Part shown: piece by piece, positions 51,501 through 60,783 of the stretch | Layout: the number at the start of each line of letters is the position of its first letter | How positions within the stretch are numbered: position 1 is the stretch's first letter | Assembly (NCBI GenBank): GCA_018662325.1 | Contig: JABJGM010000007.1 | Location: 114,721 to 178,720 of the forward strand | DNA length: 64,000 nucleotides | Direction: 5' to 3' | Source of the DNA: a bacterium | GTDB lineage: Bacteria > Patescibacteriota > Gracilibacteria > UBA1369 > GCA-2718715 | Translations under genes and position numbers: made by a program | The notes under the pieces: model-generated | Seen by the model: only the letters and a program-made list of their open reading frames with translations | What the model was told of the DNA's origin: nothing | Database searches by the model: none

Positions 51501-53163
51501 TAGAATCGAAGCTGGTGAAGATAGAGATTTCATTCTAGTATTAAGTACTGAAAATGATGAAGATCAATCTAACGATACTCTTAAAGTTAACCTTGACGCT
51601 GTTTATGCAGACGACCAAGAATCTGACTCTATCAACGTTACAGCTAAAAAAGCTGTTGCTGGAGAAGGTGAAGCTGTAAGAACTATTAAATTAAGAGGTA
51701 ATGCTTCATTAGCTATATCTATTGATAAAGCTGATAGAGATGCTAACCAATCAAGATTAGTTGTTGGTGGTAATGCTTCTGAATATATTGCTTCTTTTGA
51801 GCTTATAGCTACAAATGGTGATATTGAACTTGAAGATATTGTTATTACAGAAGAAGGTGCTTCAACTCTTAAATCTCATGTTTCTAAATTACAACTTTGG
51901 GAAAAAGGTGCTGAAACTTTCTTAGCTGAAGAAGATGTAACTTCAGATACTGTTACTTTTTCTAATGTAAATTATACTGCTGAAGAAGGATCATCTAACC
52001 TTTACCTTAAAGCTATAGCTAGAGGAATTGGTGCAGATTTATCTGGAGCAAATACAACTTCTGACTTAACTTTTACTATGTCAGTAAGCCCATCTGATAC
52101 AGATATTACTCCAACATATGATGGTACTGCTAAAACTTTAGCATCTTATGGTTTAGCTGTTGTTTCTGTTGGGATCCAAGAATTAACATTTGTTGATTCA
52201 GTTACAACTTCAGGACTAGGAACTCTTAGTTCTGCAACAGATTTAACTACAGGAACTAATACAATTGGATTCTTATCAGTTACTGCTGATTTGAATAACA
52301 ATACTTCTTCAACTAATTCTGCTGATGAGTTAGAAACTAGATTAGAAGAAGTTGTTGTATCATTAAATGGTTCAGCAACAATAAGTAGCGTAGAGTTAAA
52401 ATCACTTAATGGTGCAGAATCAGTATCTTCATCAACTGTAGATGGATACTCTGTTAAATCAGGTAACACTCTTAAAATACAAAATCCAGACAACGCTGCT
52501 GTAGAATACACTTTCTACAAAAATAGTGCATGGATGAAGTTTGCATTTGCAGCTACTGATGATGAAACTGTTGGTGATGCTGGTGTTGCAGCTGCTATTG
52601 TATGTTTAGATAGAGCTATGAGAAATGGAAATGGCGCTTGTGCTAATGGCGGTAACCTTACTGTAACTACTTCTGCTGGTGCTGAAGATGCTGGTACTGC
52701 AACTAAAAATCTACTTGGATCTGATACTCTTTCTGGAATAACGACAGCTGCTTTAAATACTGATAATCAAATTCAGTGGGCTGGTAACAATGTTGATGCA
52801 AATGATGCAGGTGTATTAGTAATGAGCATTGGTTCTTCTTTAAGAGTTAAATCTTCTTTAGGAGCTGCTGGTGATGCTGCAACAAGTGGTGTTTATACAA
52901 CTGGTTCTAATCTTAACCTTGTTAACTATGCTCTAGATGTTTCTTCAATGACTTCAGAAAGAGTTCTAGAAGAAGGTGAATCTATAAGTTATGAAATAGT
53001 TGTTGATGCTGATGTTTCTGCAAATAATTCACAAACTACTGAAATTTCACTTCCTTCTTTAGATAACGCTCATATTCAATATGGTGATGGAACTAATTCT
53101 TACACTGTATTAAGAAAAGGAAGAGAAGAACTTAAAGGTAAAAAACTTGTAGAAAGCGTTTAG
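48580..53163 (+). CDS. S-layer-like major surface protein
   Basis: 1527 residues from ATG 48580. An ATG at 48562 is in frame, but the Shine-Dalgarno AAAGGAG (48565-48571) lies between the two, so the second ATG, 8 bases after it, is the true start. It gives a perfect signal peptide (FLRIKKAVAAFALGSLLATFAATPIALA). Residues ~30-230 resemble two or three SLH-type modules ('NRCEALAIALLNAGYES', 'ALVQRTEFVLMITRLL', 'FNLIKGENNGEFLNPEGALNGYQASTVADRAAE'). The remaining ~1270 residues are Ala/Thr/Asp/Val-rich β-sandwich domains. Codon choice is biased as in highly expressed genes. It probably forms the surface layer. A strong terminator follows. Confidence 0.85.
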   Translation: MNTSFLRIKKAVAAFALGSLLATFAATPIALADSHPDWARGDDMNVGATQANRCEALAIALLNAGYESTEADAEAASNFEDIEGQCQQDVGLGVQLGAINAEGKTMYNGDALVQRTEFVLMITRLLQDEMDARILAGEEVADLSETHTAELEASTHSGWDTKVFSTDAEGNEVELDMFQVWARSIHFNLIKGENNGEFLNPEGALNGYQASTVADRAAESFELTEEYSSAGTETEGPDDETTPEESTPEVEADGGDLMVSLSDNSPESADVPNKAANVEVAAFTLRSSSEDTNVSSITVKRGGFGDDATISRVALFDSEGNRISRSTTLNSDDEATLNLLGGGMTIDSGDSLDVVLVASIGNAASAGDEFNFSVLSVDSNASSTDIKDTTSNTHEVKSVEANSLVVKADGMPADVKVGETESEIVKFQLSAGANVDADENGVANEAVNSDSDVFFHGITLRQQGTVDEDQVANFKLYVDNEMVAEAGSMVNDYLTFDLETPYLIEDGESESAHITADILGGPGKTMYFQIDDELDIRATDSTYGVGAQTEDLDFDAGNDNTSSAERVDILAGELSIIKRDVENDEFTRNIENFELGSIEIVSGSGKQLILEKIALSLKNTQSTNNITLDNVFKTGTFEVVVKRNGNSAGTYSLTEANLNSRSATLTDTSLNIKLPDTGTTVLTFRGDLQETIANIANVTLKTQITNIGNADSAVSGLYIKEDDDNNAVTDITPGSITFQDLRGVDASIALTAVNISSTKNVVVGSTGVVAGEFNVEATDASYADVDRLVFDASADVTDNVGQELQTVTITAAGAAANGTVGFEVGNDKCVIAQADIATATLNAAGATNLIALINDAANTSCASFTAAETSTAGDAAFTLSYSGNQEAATYTVNRDADAGNGDNDFEATVNDATTADTVLDKSRVSTAYLYIDSYNPEEPMTNLIAEENASSFSSGVIDFNDFDSNSEHVTGGEVRIEAGEDRDFILVLSTENDEDQSNDTLKVNLDAVYADDQESDSINVTAKKAVAGEGEAVRTIKLRGNASLAISIDKADRDANQSRLVVGGNASEYIASFELIATNGDIELEDIVITEEGASTLKSHVSKLQLWEKGAETFLAEEDVTSDTVTFSNVNYTAEEGSSNLYLKAIARGIGADLSGANTTSDLTFTMSVSPSDTDITPTYDGTAKTLASYGLAVVSVGIQELTFVDSVTTSGLGTLSSATDLTTGTNTIGFLSVTADLNNNTSSTNSADELETRLEEVVVSLNGSATISSVELKSLNGAESVSSSTVDGYSVKSGNTLKIQNPDNAAVEYTFYKNSAWMKFAFAATDDETVGDAGVAAAIVCLDRAMRNGNGACANGGNLTVTTSAGAEDAGTATKNLLGSDTLSGITTAALNTDNQIQWAGNNVDANDAGVLVMSIGSSLRVKSSLGAAGDAATSGVYTTGSNLNLVNYALDVSSMTSERVLEEGESISYEIVVDADVSANNSQTTEISLPSLDNAHIQYGDGTNSYTVLRKGREELKGKKLVESV

Positions 53164-53205
53164 TCTTTCATAATGTTTAATTTAGCCTAAAAAACTAAAT
53201 TACCT

Positions 53206-53232
53206 ACCCCCCTCCTCGAGGGGGGTTTTTTT
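53206..53232 (+). terminator. Strong terminator of the S-layer-like gene
   Basis: ACCCCCCTC pairs with GAGGGGGGT across a 3-base loop, then seven Ts. It is by far the most G+C-rich hairpin in the window. Confidence 0.95.
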
Positions 53233-53362
53233 ATACCCAAATTTCCAACTCAATCAGGTCCACTCAAAAATTTCCACCCAAAAATCCCCTGAAATTTCAA
53301 GACAAAATATTTAAACAACTAAAATATAGAAATACTCAATTATCCGCAAAAAAACACACTTT

Positions 53363-53388
53363 AAAAAGGCCCGTAAGGCCTTTTTTTT
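53363..53388. terminator. Second, bidirectional terminator
   Basis: AAAAAGGCC and GGCCTTTTTTTT around CGTAA. It probably ends the leftward lipoprotein transcript and backs up the previous terminator. Confidence 0.8.
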
Positions 53389-53526
53389 GTTTCCAACGAA
53401 ACTACATTCATTAATATAAACTTGTCTCCTCAAAGCTTGAATTTTGGCTTTATATTAGACGCTCCCTAAATATCTACTTCCAAGTTGTTATAAACTTAGA
53501 AAATACAGAGTGATGTCTTCTAAGGA

Positions 53527-54582
53527 TTACAACTCAAAGGTTTTTTGTTCATAAATTTGCCTTTGGTCATCTTGGGAAAAAGTGTTTGAATTACCATTGA
53601 TTTCAATTTCACAATTTGGTCTCACACCTCTATATTCATTATTTCCTTTAATTTGTATATTAAAGGTTTCAAAGAAATCTAAAGTCTGGTTAAAAATTTC
53701 ATACCTTTGACTACTTGGAACTTGCACAAAATTAGTATTACCTGAATTGATAACCTCTACTAAAGCATCTGTATTGCAAGTTGCAAAAATCTGCGCAGGT
53801 GTATTTGTTTTATTAGCTTCAGTAGTTGAGATTGTTAAATTTATACTATGAGTATCATTGTTTAAAAATTGATAATAAAAATGATTCATGTTTTTTTCGA
53901 AAACAATACTTCTTCGCATAAGTCTTCGACTATCCCGGCTTTCATAGTTATCTACAATAATTGTACTATTAATCGATTCTTTACCTTTTAAAAATCCAAC
54001 GTAATCTTCAGAAGATCCTTGGGCTTGGACTTTGTATCTTACACAAGTTCCTTCAATTAAATTTTCATTATAACGACCGCCTGTAACAATTTCATCGATA
54101 GACCAACCATTTCTTAAAAATCGTATATTAGGAGCTCTGAAAGCTTCAAAATTCACATTTTCATCTAAAGCTACTTCAAGTTTTACATGTCGTGCAGCAC
54201 ACAAATCAAAACATCCCACCAAAATTCTCCCGAAGTTTTCATACACATCTGAGTATCTAGACTCTTCATCAAAAAGAATTTGGTTAGCTAAACTCGAACT
54301 TTCAATGATTTCATGGTTATCACAGGTACTTAAACAGTAACCATTTACTGGATTAAGTTCTAAGCATTCATAAGATTTTTGATAATCCGTCCTTTCTTCA
54401 AAATCGTCCACTAATTCAATTCTATTAAGCCTACCCATATCCGAAGTATTAATTGATACCTCATTGAAATCAAATACTGGTTGTCGCTCTTCAATACACC
54501 CAAGCAAGCTTAGGTTCAGCCCCAAGATCAAACCCGAAACTAATTTAGAAGGGGATTGAAGCTTTAAATTTTCTAATTTCAA
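53527..54582 (-). CDS. Lipoprotein of unknown function
   Basis: 351 residues. A lipoprotein signal peptide with lipobox LLGC ('GLILGLNLSLLGCIEE') is followed by a cysteine-containing domain: 'SYECLELNPVNGYCLSTCDNHE' and 'LVGCFDLCAARH' could hold disulfides. The C-terminal half is β-rich, with 'DALVEVINSGNTNFVQVPSSQRYE' and 'ECEINGN'-like strands. There is no known family. It is one of two consecutive lipoprotein genes on this strand (the other at 54714), which share the C-I-E after the lipobox and may be co-regulated. Confidence 0.65.
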   Translation of the reverse strand: MKLENLKLQSPSKLVSGLILGLNLSLLGCIEERQPVFDFNEVSINTSDMGRLNRIELVDDFEERTDYQKSYECLELNPVNGYCLSTCDNHEIIESSSLANQILFDEESRYSDVYENFGRILVGCFDLCAARHVKLEVALDENVNFEAFRAPNIRFLRNGWSIDEIVTGGRYNENLIEGTCVRYKVQAQGSSEDYVGFLKGKESINSTIIVDNYESRDSRRLMRRSIVFEKNMNHFYYQFLNNDTHSINLTISTTEANKTNTPAQIFATCNTDALVEVINSGNTNFVQVPSSQRYEIFNQTLDFFETFNIQIKGNNEYRGVRPNCEIEINGNSNTFSQDDQRQIYEQKTFEL

Positions 54583-54655
54583 TTTTTTCAGTTAAAGATT
54601 ATACCAAACCTAAGGTATTCAATTTAATTTGTCAAAGCCCAAACAAACCACCAAC

Positions 54656-54690
54656 AAAAAAATCCCTCAGCGCTTTGCTGAAGGACTTTT
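54656..54690 (-). terminator. Terminator of the repeat-containing lipoprotein gene
   Basis: On the minus strand TCCTTCAGC and GCTGAGGGA form a stem around AAAGC, followed by a T run (A run 54653-54662 on plus). Confidence 0.75.
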
Positions 54691-54713
54691 GTTAAATCTT
54701 TTTAAGAAATAGA

Positions 54714-56174
54714 TTAGTTTTGAGCAGTCAAAATAGTTCGCATTCTTCTATAAAATTCTCTTTCTTGAGTTGTACTTTCGTAAACAATATCTTCATTATG
54801 TGCTGAAGATATAAATCTTATATTAGATAAGTTGGCACTTACAAACGAACTTTGGTTTACGTTTAATGCTGTAATTGAAAGGTCGAAAATGGCAAAATTA
54901 TCCTCGGTAACAGAAATATTTAAACCACTTAAATCAAAATTAACAGTTTGATTATCCATTGAAACATTACCAATTACAATATCTTGATTTATTTCTAATC
55001 TAAATTCTTGGATCTGAGTATCTTCAACTCTAATTTCAAACTCCATACTTTGAATATGACCATCAAGTGCAGCCCCATTTTCATCAGTATTTAAGCTTCC
55101 TGCCTGTAGTCTGAAATCTCCACTTACTAATTCATTTCTACCACCAGCTAAATCTCCATTAATGCGGCTCAATGAAGTTGTAATGTAACTTGGTTGATTT
55201 TGAACAGTAGCAACAACATTTTCTAATTCAAAAACTTGTCTTAGACCCGTAAGAGAATCTCTTATACTAATTTCCTCTAATCTTAATTCACAAGCAGATG
55301 GATCTACCATAAATTCAGGGCCATAGGTAATAGGATTAATTTGAAGTTCAAATCTCTCCGAGTTTCCTGCTTCAATTTCAAAATTAATACCTGTAAATTC
55401 TGGAAATATATTAAGATCAATAAAATTGTCATCTTCACTATAAAGAATACTAGATGAAAATTTAGAATTAAATCCGTCACAATTAAGTCTTATGCCTTCT
55501 ACCTCTTGATGATTACAGTCTTCTGGAACAATTACTTCAACTGCTGTTTGTCTAAAAAAAGAACTTGAAGAAAATGCATTTCTTAACATGTTATCATAAA
55601 TAGGAACAAACCCATTTGGATAAGCTTCAATTTCAACTCTACAAACTTCATCCTCAGGTTCAACAACTTCAGAATCAAGCTCAACACTAAAATCAAGTTC
55701 CATATCAGGTGCTTGAGCATCAACGTCAACCATTTCAAAATCAAGTTCCATATCAGGTGCTTGAGCATCAACGTCAACCATTTCAAAATCAAGTTCCATA
55801 TCAGGGGCTTGAGCATCAACGTCAACGTCAACCATTTCAAAATCAAGTTCCATATCAGGAAGTTCAGCATCAGGTTCAACACTAAAATCAAGTTCCATAT
55901 CAGGAAGCTCAGCATCAGGTTCAACACTAAAATCAAGTTCCATGTCTGACACATTAGCATCAGGTTCAGTAATTGCATCTACTGTATTAGCTTGATAATC
56001 AATTAATCTAGTTGTTGCATCTGCAATTTCTGTGATTCCAGCGTCAACTACTGTTTCACGACAGTCGTCTACATGGCATGGATCAATATCTGGTACTTTA
56101 TTTTCAATACATCCTGAAAATAAAACAGTTGAAACAGCAAGATTTCTTATAAATGAATTTTTAAAAATATTCAT
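54714..56174 (-). CDS. Acidic repeat lipoprotein
   Basis: 486 residues. The lipobox FSGC follows a short signal peptide ('IRNLAVSTVLFSGCIENK'). Residues ~70-165 are a tandem array of two related units, PDMELDFSVEPDAEL (15 residues) and PDMELDFEMVDVDAQA (16 residues), strongly acidic and probably an extended stalk or cation-binding region. The C-terminal ~300 residues are β-rich with scattered cysteines ('CNHQEVEGIRLNCDGF', 'PSACELRLEEI'). No family recognised. A surface exposure role is likely. The following DnaA-box-like cluster (56303-56524) lies upstream of its start. Confidence 0.7.
   Translation of the reverse strand: MNIFKNSFIRNLAVSTVLFSGCIENKVPDIDPCHVDDCRETVVDAGITEIADATTRLIDYQANTVDAITEPDANVSDMELDFSVEPDAELPDMELDFSVEPDAELPDMELDFEMVDVDVDAQAPDMELDFEMVDVDAQAPDMELDFEMVDVDAQAPDMELDFSVELDSEVVEPEDEVCRVEIEAYPNGFVPIYDNMLRNAFSSSSFFRQTAVEVIVPEDCNHQEVEGIRLNCDGFNSKFSSSILYSEDDNFIDLNIFPEFTGINFEIEAGNSERFELQINPITYGPEFMVDPSACELRLEEISIRDSLTGLRQVFELENVVATVQNQPSYITTSLSRINGDLAGGRNELVSGDFRLQAGSLNTDENGAALDGHIQSMEFEIRVEDTQIQEFRLEINQDIVIGNVSMDNQTVNFDLSGLNISVTEDNFAIFDLSITALNVNQSSFVSANLSNIRFISSAHNEDIVYESTTQEREFYRRMRTILTAQN
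55690..55950 (-). repeat. Tandem 45/48-base coding repeats in the acidic lipoprotein
   Basis: Alternating 48-base and 45-base units, nearly identical in DNA, within the lipoprotein at 54714. They encode the Met-Glu-Leu-Asp-Phe repeats. The reverse strand of this stretch is open but carries only shadow frames. Confidence 0.9.
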
Positions 56175-56544
56175 AGTTTTTTGTTAAATCTAAAACAAGT
56201 ATACAGTATAAGTAATATTTGTCAACGTGCTATTACAAAAGTGAAAATAATTTTTTTAATTTATTTCTAAGTTGATCAATAACTAATTCTTAAATTAAGA
56301 GGTTTTCAACAATCCACAAGTTTTGCACATTAATTGTTGAAAAGTGGAAAACTTTTTTTATATTTTGTTTAAGCCAAAAAATACCACTAACACTATCTAT
56401 AGTCTGGATGTATAGCCATATATTTTTAATTAAGCATAATCGTTATGCACAAGTTTTGAACATGTTGATAAGTTGTTTAAAACCCTAAAGTTTTCAACAT
56501 TATGAATTGAATTTATGTGCAAAACCATCTAATATAAAGAAAAA
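56175..56544. promoter_or_regulatory. Intergenic DnaA-box-like cluster upstream of miaA
   Basis: 370 bases without a gene. Eight 9-mers of the same types as in the origin: TTTTCAACA (56303, 56491), TTTTGCACA (56321), TGTTGAAAA (56335), TTATGCACA (56443), TTTTGAACA (56454), TGTTGATAA (56463) and TGTGCAAAA (56516), plus AGTGGAAAA (56343). No trio element or AT-rich melting site is clear. It may titrate DnaA or regulate the flanking promoters. Confidence 0.6.
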
Positions 56545-57519
56545 ATGCTTAAAGATTTAAATCAAGTTTTATTTATTGTAGGGCCAACTGCCAGTGGAAA
56601 ATCTGGATTAGCTATTCAAATTGCAAATCATTTGCAAGTTCAAAACATACCTACTTTGATAATCTCAGCTGATTCTCGACAAATTTATTTAGACTTGGAC
56701 ATCATTACCGCTAAAGAGCAAGCACGTCCCAAGCCTTTTCCAGAAAACCTAAAATTAAGTCCTTATAAAATTCAAGGAGTTGATCACTATATGTTAGATA
56801 TTCTAAAGCCTACGGAAAGTTTTACGCTTTTTGATTTTAAAGAATTAGCCGAACAGATTATTCAAAAACACATTGGTAAAGCCAAAATCATAATTGCTGG
56901 GGGGACTGGACTATACGTTGATTGTCTAATCAACAACTACCAAATCCCTAAAAGCCAAACCGTTGACTCCAAAATTCGTCAGCAAATCGAACAAGATTAT
57001 CAGGATTTACTTCAAAAACACTCTAAGCAAGAAGCTTGTTTAATGATGCATGATATCTTATCCCAAAAGGATCCTAAAAGAGCTGCTCAAATTGAACCTC
57101 AAAATATTTATACAATCTTAAGAGAGCTTGAAGTGATTCAACGGACAGGTAAAAACAAAATGCAACTTAGTAGCAAATCCAAACCAAGCTTTGATTTCCA
57201 TATGATCTACATTAAACCTGAGCGATCAGACCTTTACGAAAAAATTAATCAAAGAGTCCTTCAAATGTTTAAAATGGGATTAGAAAAAGAAGCCCAAAAT
57301 GTACTTACAAAGTATGATGCAAGCTTGCCTTCGATTTCCTCGATTGGCTACCCTGAGTTTCAAAGATATAAAAACAATGAGATTTCCAAAGAGGATTTAA
57401 TTGCTCAAATTTCCCAAAATACTCGCAAATACGCCAAAAGACAATTTACCTGGTTTAACCGCTACACTTCAGAAGATTTCTGCCAAACCATCAATTCCCC
57501 ACAAGAATTCCAAATATAG
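56545..57519 (+). CDS. miaA: tRNA dimethylallyltransferase
   Basis: 324 residues. P-loop 'IVGPTASGKSGLAIQIA', then the substrate segment 'ISADSRQIYLDLDIITAK', 'GVDHYMLDILKPTESFTLFDF', 'IIAGGTGLYVDCLINN' and C-terminal 'RKYAKRQFTWFNRY'. The enzyme attaches an isopentenyl group to A37 of tRNAs reading UNN codons. The Asp/Ser-rich catalytic and tRNA-binding elements are intact. It is the first of a run of rightward genes (miaA, recJ, two others). Its leader lacks a Shine-Dalgarno and is rich in DnaA-box-like sites. Confidence 0.95.
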   Translation: MLKDLNQVLFIVGPTASGKSGLAIQIANHLQVQNIPTLIISADSRQIYLDLDIITAKEQARPKPFPENLKLSPYKIQGVDHYMLDILKPTESFTLFDFKELAEQIIQKHIGKAKIIIAGGTGLYVDCLINNYQIPKSQTVDSKIRQQIEQDYQDLLQKHSKQEACLMMHDILSQKDPKRAAQIEPQNIYTILRELEVIQRTGKNKMQLSSKSKPSFDFHMIYIKPERSDLYEKINQRVLQMFKMGLEKEAQNVLTKYDASLPSISSIGYPEFQRYKNNEISKEDLIAQISQNTRKYAKRQFTWFNRYTSEDFCQTINSPQEFQI

Positions 57520-57583
57520 CCTTGCTTAATAAAATTTTATACCGTACCATAATTGTAGAAGAATTACAGTAAAATAATCGTCA

Positions 57584-59275
57584 ATGTCGGAAAGGTCCTT
57601 ACTAGGAAAAAAATGGAGAGTTCTCAACTCTGACCATTCTCTATCAATACTTGAAAAATTACTCATTAATCGAGGAGTAGAGTTAGAAGAAGATATCCAA
57701 AACTTCCTAAATCCAAATACAAATAAAATGCATGAACCAAGTCTACTTGGTGGAATGAATATTGCCGTGGAAAGAATTAAAAAAGCTATCCTTAATCAAG
57801 AGCGTATCATTATATTTGGTGATTATGATGTGGATGGAGTAACTGGAACCGCTATTTTGGTACTTGGACTTCAAGAAGTTGGAGCACAAATTTCATACAG
57901 ACTTCCGTCTAGAACTGAAGATGGTTATGGATTAAACAAAAAGATTATTGATAATATTAAAGAATCAGGTACAAGCCTTTTAATAACGGTTGATACTGGG
58001 ATTTCTTGTTACGATGAAGTTCAATACGCTAGAGATCAAGGAATTGATGTAATTATCACCGATCACCATACTGTTCCAGAAAATATTCCAAATGCTAATG
58101 TAATTTTGCACCCCAAACTTAAACATAGCTCTTATCCTTTTGAAGAACTAACTGGAGCTGGGGTTGCTTTTAAATTAATCCAAGGAGTTTTTAAAGATTA
58201 TTATTCAGTAAATGAATACCCAGAAAAATATAGAAAATATTTAGACTTAGCAACTCTTGGAACTATTGCCGATTTAGGGGCTTTAAAAGGCGAAAACCGA
58301 ATGATTGTACATGAAGGCCTAAAAATCTTACAGGATTCAAATTGGGATGGACTCCATCATTTATTAGAAATTTGTAATATTAATCCCGAAGAGGAAATCG
58401 AAACCAATCATGTTGGATTTAGAATTGCACCCCGAATCAACGCCGCAGGTCGCTTGGATTCACCTTATTATGCCTTAAAACTTTTCTTATCTAGTGGAGA
58501 GCTTTCCAAGAAATTTGCAGAAAAGCTTGAAAAAATAAATAAAGAAAGGCAGCGTCTAACTGAAGAAATTCTGGGAGAAGCTGAAAATATTATCAAAAAA
58601 CAACTGAAAAGAGAAAAGATCTTAATTGCTTATCATCCAAATTGGAAATCTGGATTAGTTGGAATTATTGCTGGACGTCTAGCTTCTAATAATTCAATGC
58701 CGGTAATCATAATGGAGGAACGAAATGAATTTTATATTGGATCGGCCAGGGGACCTGATTACTTTAATTTGGTTGAAGCCCTAAAATCTTGTGAAAAATA
58801 TTTAGAAAATTATGGAGGTCACTTTCAAGCCGCTGGATTTACCTTACCAAAAAAGAATCTTCCAAACTTTGTTCACGCTATGCAAGTTTATGCTCGAGAA
58901 CACCTGGGGAATACTGATACTTCACCAAGTCTAGAAATCGATACTGAGCTTTCAAAAGGCCAAATTTCTTTAAACTTACTTGATCAAATCAATAAAGTAG
59001 CTCCATTTGGACACAAAAATCCACGACCGGTTTTCTTGCTAAAAGGTGCTTATTTAAAAGATCTTAAAAAGGTAGGACAAGACAAAACGCACCTATTAGG
59101 TAATCTTCGGATAGACAATAATGAGTTTAATTTTATTGGGTTTAAACTTGTTGAGAAGTTAAAAAATCAAATTCAAGAGTTCGACAGATTTGATGTAGCT
59201 TTTCATTTATCTAAAAACACTTACAAGGGAAACACAAAACTTCAATTACAAATAGTTGATTTAAAGAAAGCTTAG
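57584..59275 (+). CDS. recJ: Single-stranded-DNA exonuclease RecJ
   Basis: 563 residues, near the usual length. DHH phosphoesterase motifs are 'IIIFGDYDVDGVTGTAIL' (motif I), 'LITVDTGISCYDE', 'VIITDHHTVPENIPN' (DHH) and 'DLATLGTIADLGAL'. The DHHA1 domain has 'ENYGGHFQAAGFTL', and a C-terminal OB-like fold begins about 455 ('LEIDTELSKGQISL'). RecJ degrades single strands 5' to 3' in recombination, mismatch and base excision repair. All metal ligands appear present. Confidence 0.95.
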   Translation: MSERSLLGKKWRVLNSDHSLSILEKLLINRGVELEEDIQNFLNPNTNKMHEPSLLGGMNIAVERIKKAILNQERIIIFGDYDVDGVTGTAILVLGLQEVGAQISYRLPSRTEDGYGLNKKIIDNIKESGTSLLITVDTGISCYDEVQYARDQGIDVIITDHHTVPENIPNANVILHPKLKHSSYPFEELTGAGVAFKLIQGVFKDYYSVNEYPEKYRKYLDLATLGTIADLGALKGENRMIVHEGLKILQDSNWDGLHHLLEICNINPEEEIETNHVGFRIAPRINAAGRLDSPYYALKLFLSSGELSKKFAEKLEKINKERQRLTEEILGEAENIIKKQLKREKILIAYHPNWKSGLVGIIAGRLASNNSMPVIIMEERNEFYIGSARGPDYFNLVEALKSCEKYLENYGGHFQAAGFTLPKKNLPNFVHAMQVYAREHLGNTDTSPSLEIDTELSKGQISLNLLDQINKVAPFGHKNPRPVFLLKGAYLKDLKKVGQDKTHLLGNLRIDNNEFNFIGFKLVEKLKNQIQEFDRFDVAFHLSKNTYKGNTKLQLQIVDLKKA

Positions 59276-59323
59276 TTTGACATTTTTCTGAAAAGTTATA
59301 ATACTAAGATCTCTTAATAAAGA

Positions 59324-60757
59324 TTGATGATATTTGATAAACTTCAAGCTCAAAAAGCTTCCTCGGATTTTGACTTATTAAAAAAGCTTTTTCCTGAAAT
59401 AAATACGCCACAACAAGAACTTAGATTTTTTCTTTTAGTTTGTCAGGAATATACCGCACAGTATCTTAGCCCAGTTTTTGAATATACTCATCAAAAATTA
59501 GACCAAAGTATTTTAGATAGAGTCATTAAGCTTGCTACAAAGTTTATTCCACAGCTTAAATATTCTCAAAATTTAATTTGGGATAATTTTCAAATCCTTG
59601 AGCAGTTTCAAAACTTAGACTTATACCCCGAAGAGATTGATAGTTTGAGTCTGGCATATTTTTTAAAGCAATTTAGCATTCTTTCTATGTTAGATTATTT
59701 TGAAGAACTTTATTTTCAAGTTGGAGTAGACCTACAAGTTGATTCTAAAATTATGAGTATACAAGATACAATTAAGCATAAATCTTTAAAAATCAGTTTA
59801 GAAAAAGAAATAGAATCAATCAGCAGTCAAAATAACCCCCACAATAATTTTCTAGATACTCTCGAAAGAAGTCTGGGGTTTAGCAATCAAGAAGTGTTAA
59901 CCATACATCTTTTTGATGCCTCTTTGTTTTTTCAGCAAAAAATTATTTCAATTACAGAAAGCTTAAATTGCACAGATGCCTTAGAAGCCGTGTCAAAAAC
60001 AATGTTAAGTGAATTAAATCAAACTTTGATTCATTTAGCAGCCAGGGTTTCATCTGAAGATCAATCCTTGATACCTAATTCTGAACTTGAATTTAACCAG
60101 CCTTTTTTAGGATTAAATAGAGATATGTATTATCTGATCTTAAAAGAATCCTCACTTTTTTACGGTGTTATTAGTATTTTAAACTCTGATTTTAATTATC
60201 AACTTATAGACTCTTTTTTTAAACCTTTAAGACAAGAAAAGAACCTAACAAAGTTATTATTAATATATGAAACTTTTAAACGAGAGCGTGTTTTTCAAAA
60301 CGAATTTCTAGATAAAATTCTTTTAAAACACAAAACTAGCCTAATGATTAACCAAAATCACTGGAATTTTCAAAAGCAAGCAATCAGTGATAGTCAAATT
60401 TCCAAAGTTGTAGAATTATCTAATCATTTAGAAATATCAAATAATCTTGAAAATCAATTATTGTTAATTGTAAGGAAATATATTCAAGACCAGAAAACTA
60501 CCTTTGAGTCGGCAATATCAAGTTTACCTACGGTTTTAAGTCTAGAATTAAAAGATTCAATTGATCAACATATACAGCTTCACTTGGGGGAGTTTCCTAA
60601 CAGACAGCAGATTTCCAAAAACCAAAATCTAATTGAATTTAAAATAAGATCCTTAGGTATTAGCCTTCAAGATATGTCTAGAGTCTTTCAAATTTTAGAT
60701 ATTATTGAAGAAAGAACTCTATTAGAATTTCTTATTTCAAAAAAGGGCTTGAATTAA
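59324..60757 (+). CDS. Helical protein of unknown function
   Basis: 477 residues, almost entirely α-helical by composition (Leu, Gln, Ser, Glu, Phe), without signal peptide or membrane segment. There are no motifs I recognise. Three regions of heptad-like spacing suggest helical bundles. It lies between recJ and the NrnA-type gene, 48 bases after one and with a dedicated promoter for the other. That context hints at nucleic-acid metabolism but does not prove it. Confidence 0.55.
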   Translation: MMIFDKLQAQKASSDFDLLKKLFPEINTPQQELRFFLLVCQEYTAQYLSPVFEYTHQKLDQSILDRVIKLATKFIPQLKYSQNLIWDNFQILEQFQNLDLYPEEIDSLSLAYFLKQFSILSMLDYFEELYFQVGVDLQVDSKIMSIQDTIKHKSLKISLEKEIESISSQNNPHNNFLDTLERSLGFSNQEVLTIHLFDASLFFQQKIISITESLNCTDALEAVSKTMLSELNQTLIHLAARVSSEDQSLIPNSELEFNQPFLGLNRDMYYLILKESSLFYGVISILNSDFNYQLIDSFFKPLRQEKNLTKLLLIYETFKRERVFQNEFLDKILLKHKTSLMINQNHWNFQKQAISDSQISKVVELSNHLEISNNLENQLLLIVRKYIQDQKTTFESAISSLPTVLSLELKDSIDQHIQLHLGEFPNRQQISKNQNLIEFKIRSLGISLQDMSRVFQILDIIEERTLLEFLISKKGLN

Positions 60758-60783
60758 AACAAAAAAGGGCTTAGTATAATTTC

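Larger units (their letters stand above)
53164..53526. other. Intergenic spacer with two terminators
   Basis: 363 bases between converging genes. It holds a G+C-rich terminator at 53206-53232 and a second hairpin at 53363-53388. The rest is A/T-rich with nothing else recognised. Confidence 0.6.

Noticed and set aside
55713..55949. Plus-strand frame with repeated His/Ile/Asn peptides
   Set aside because: It is the antisense shadow of the acidic lipoprotein repeats.
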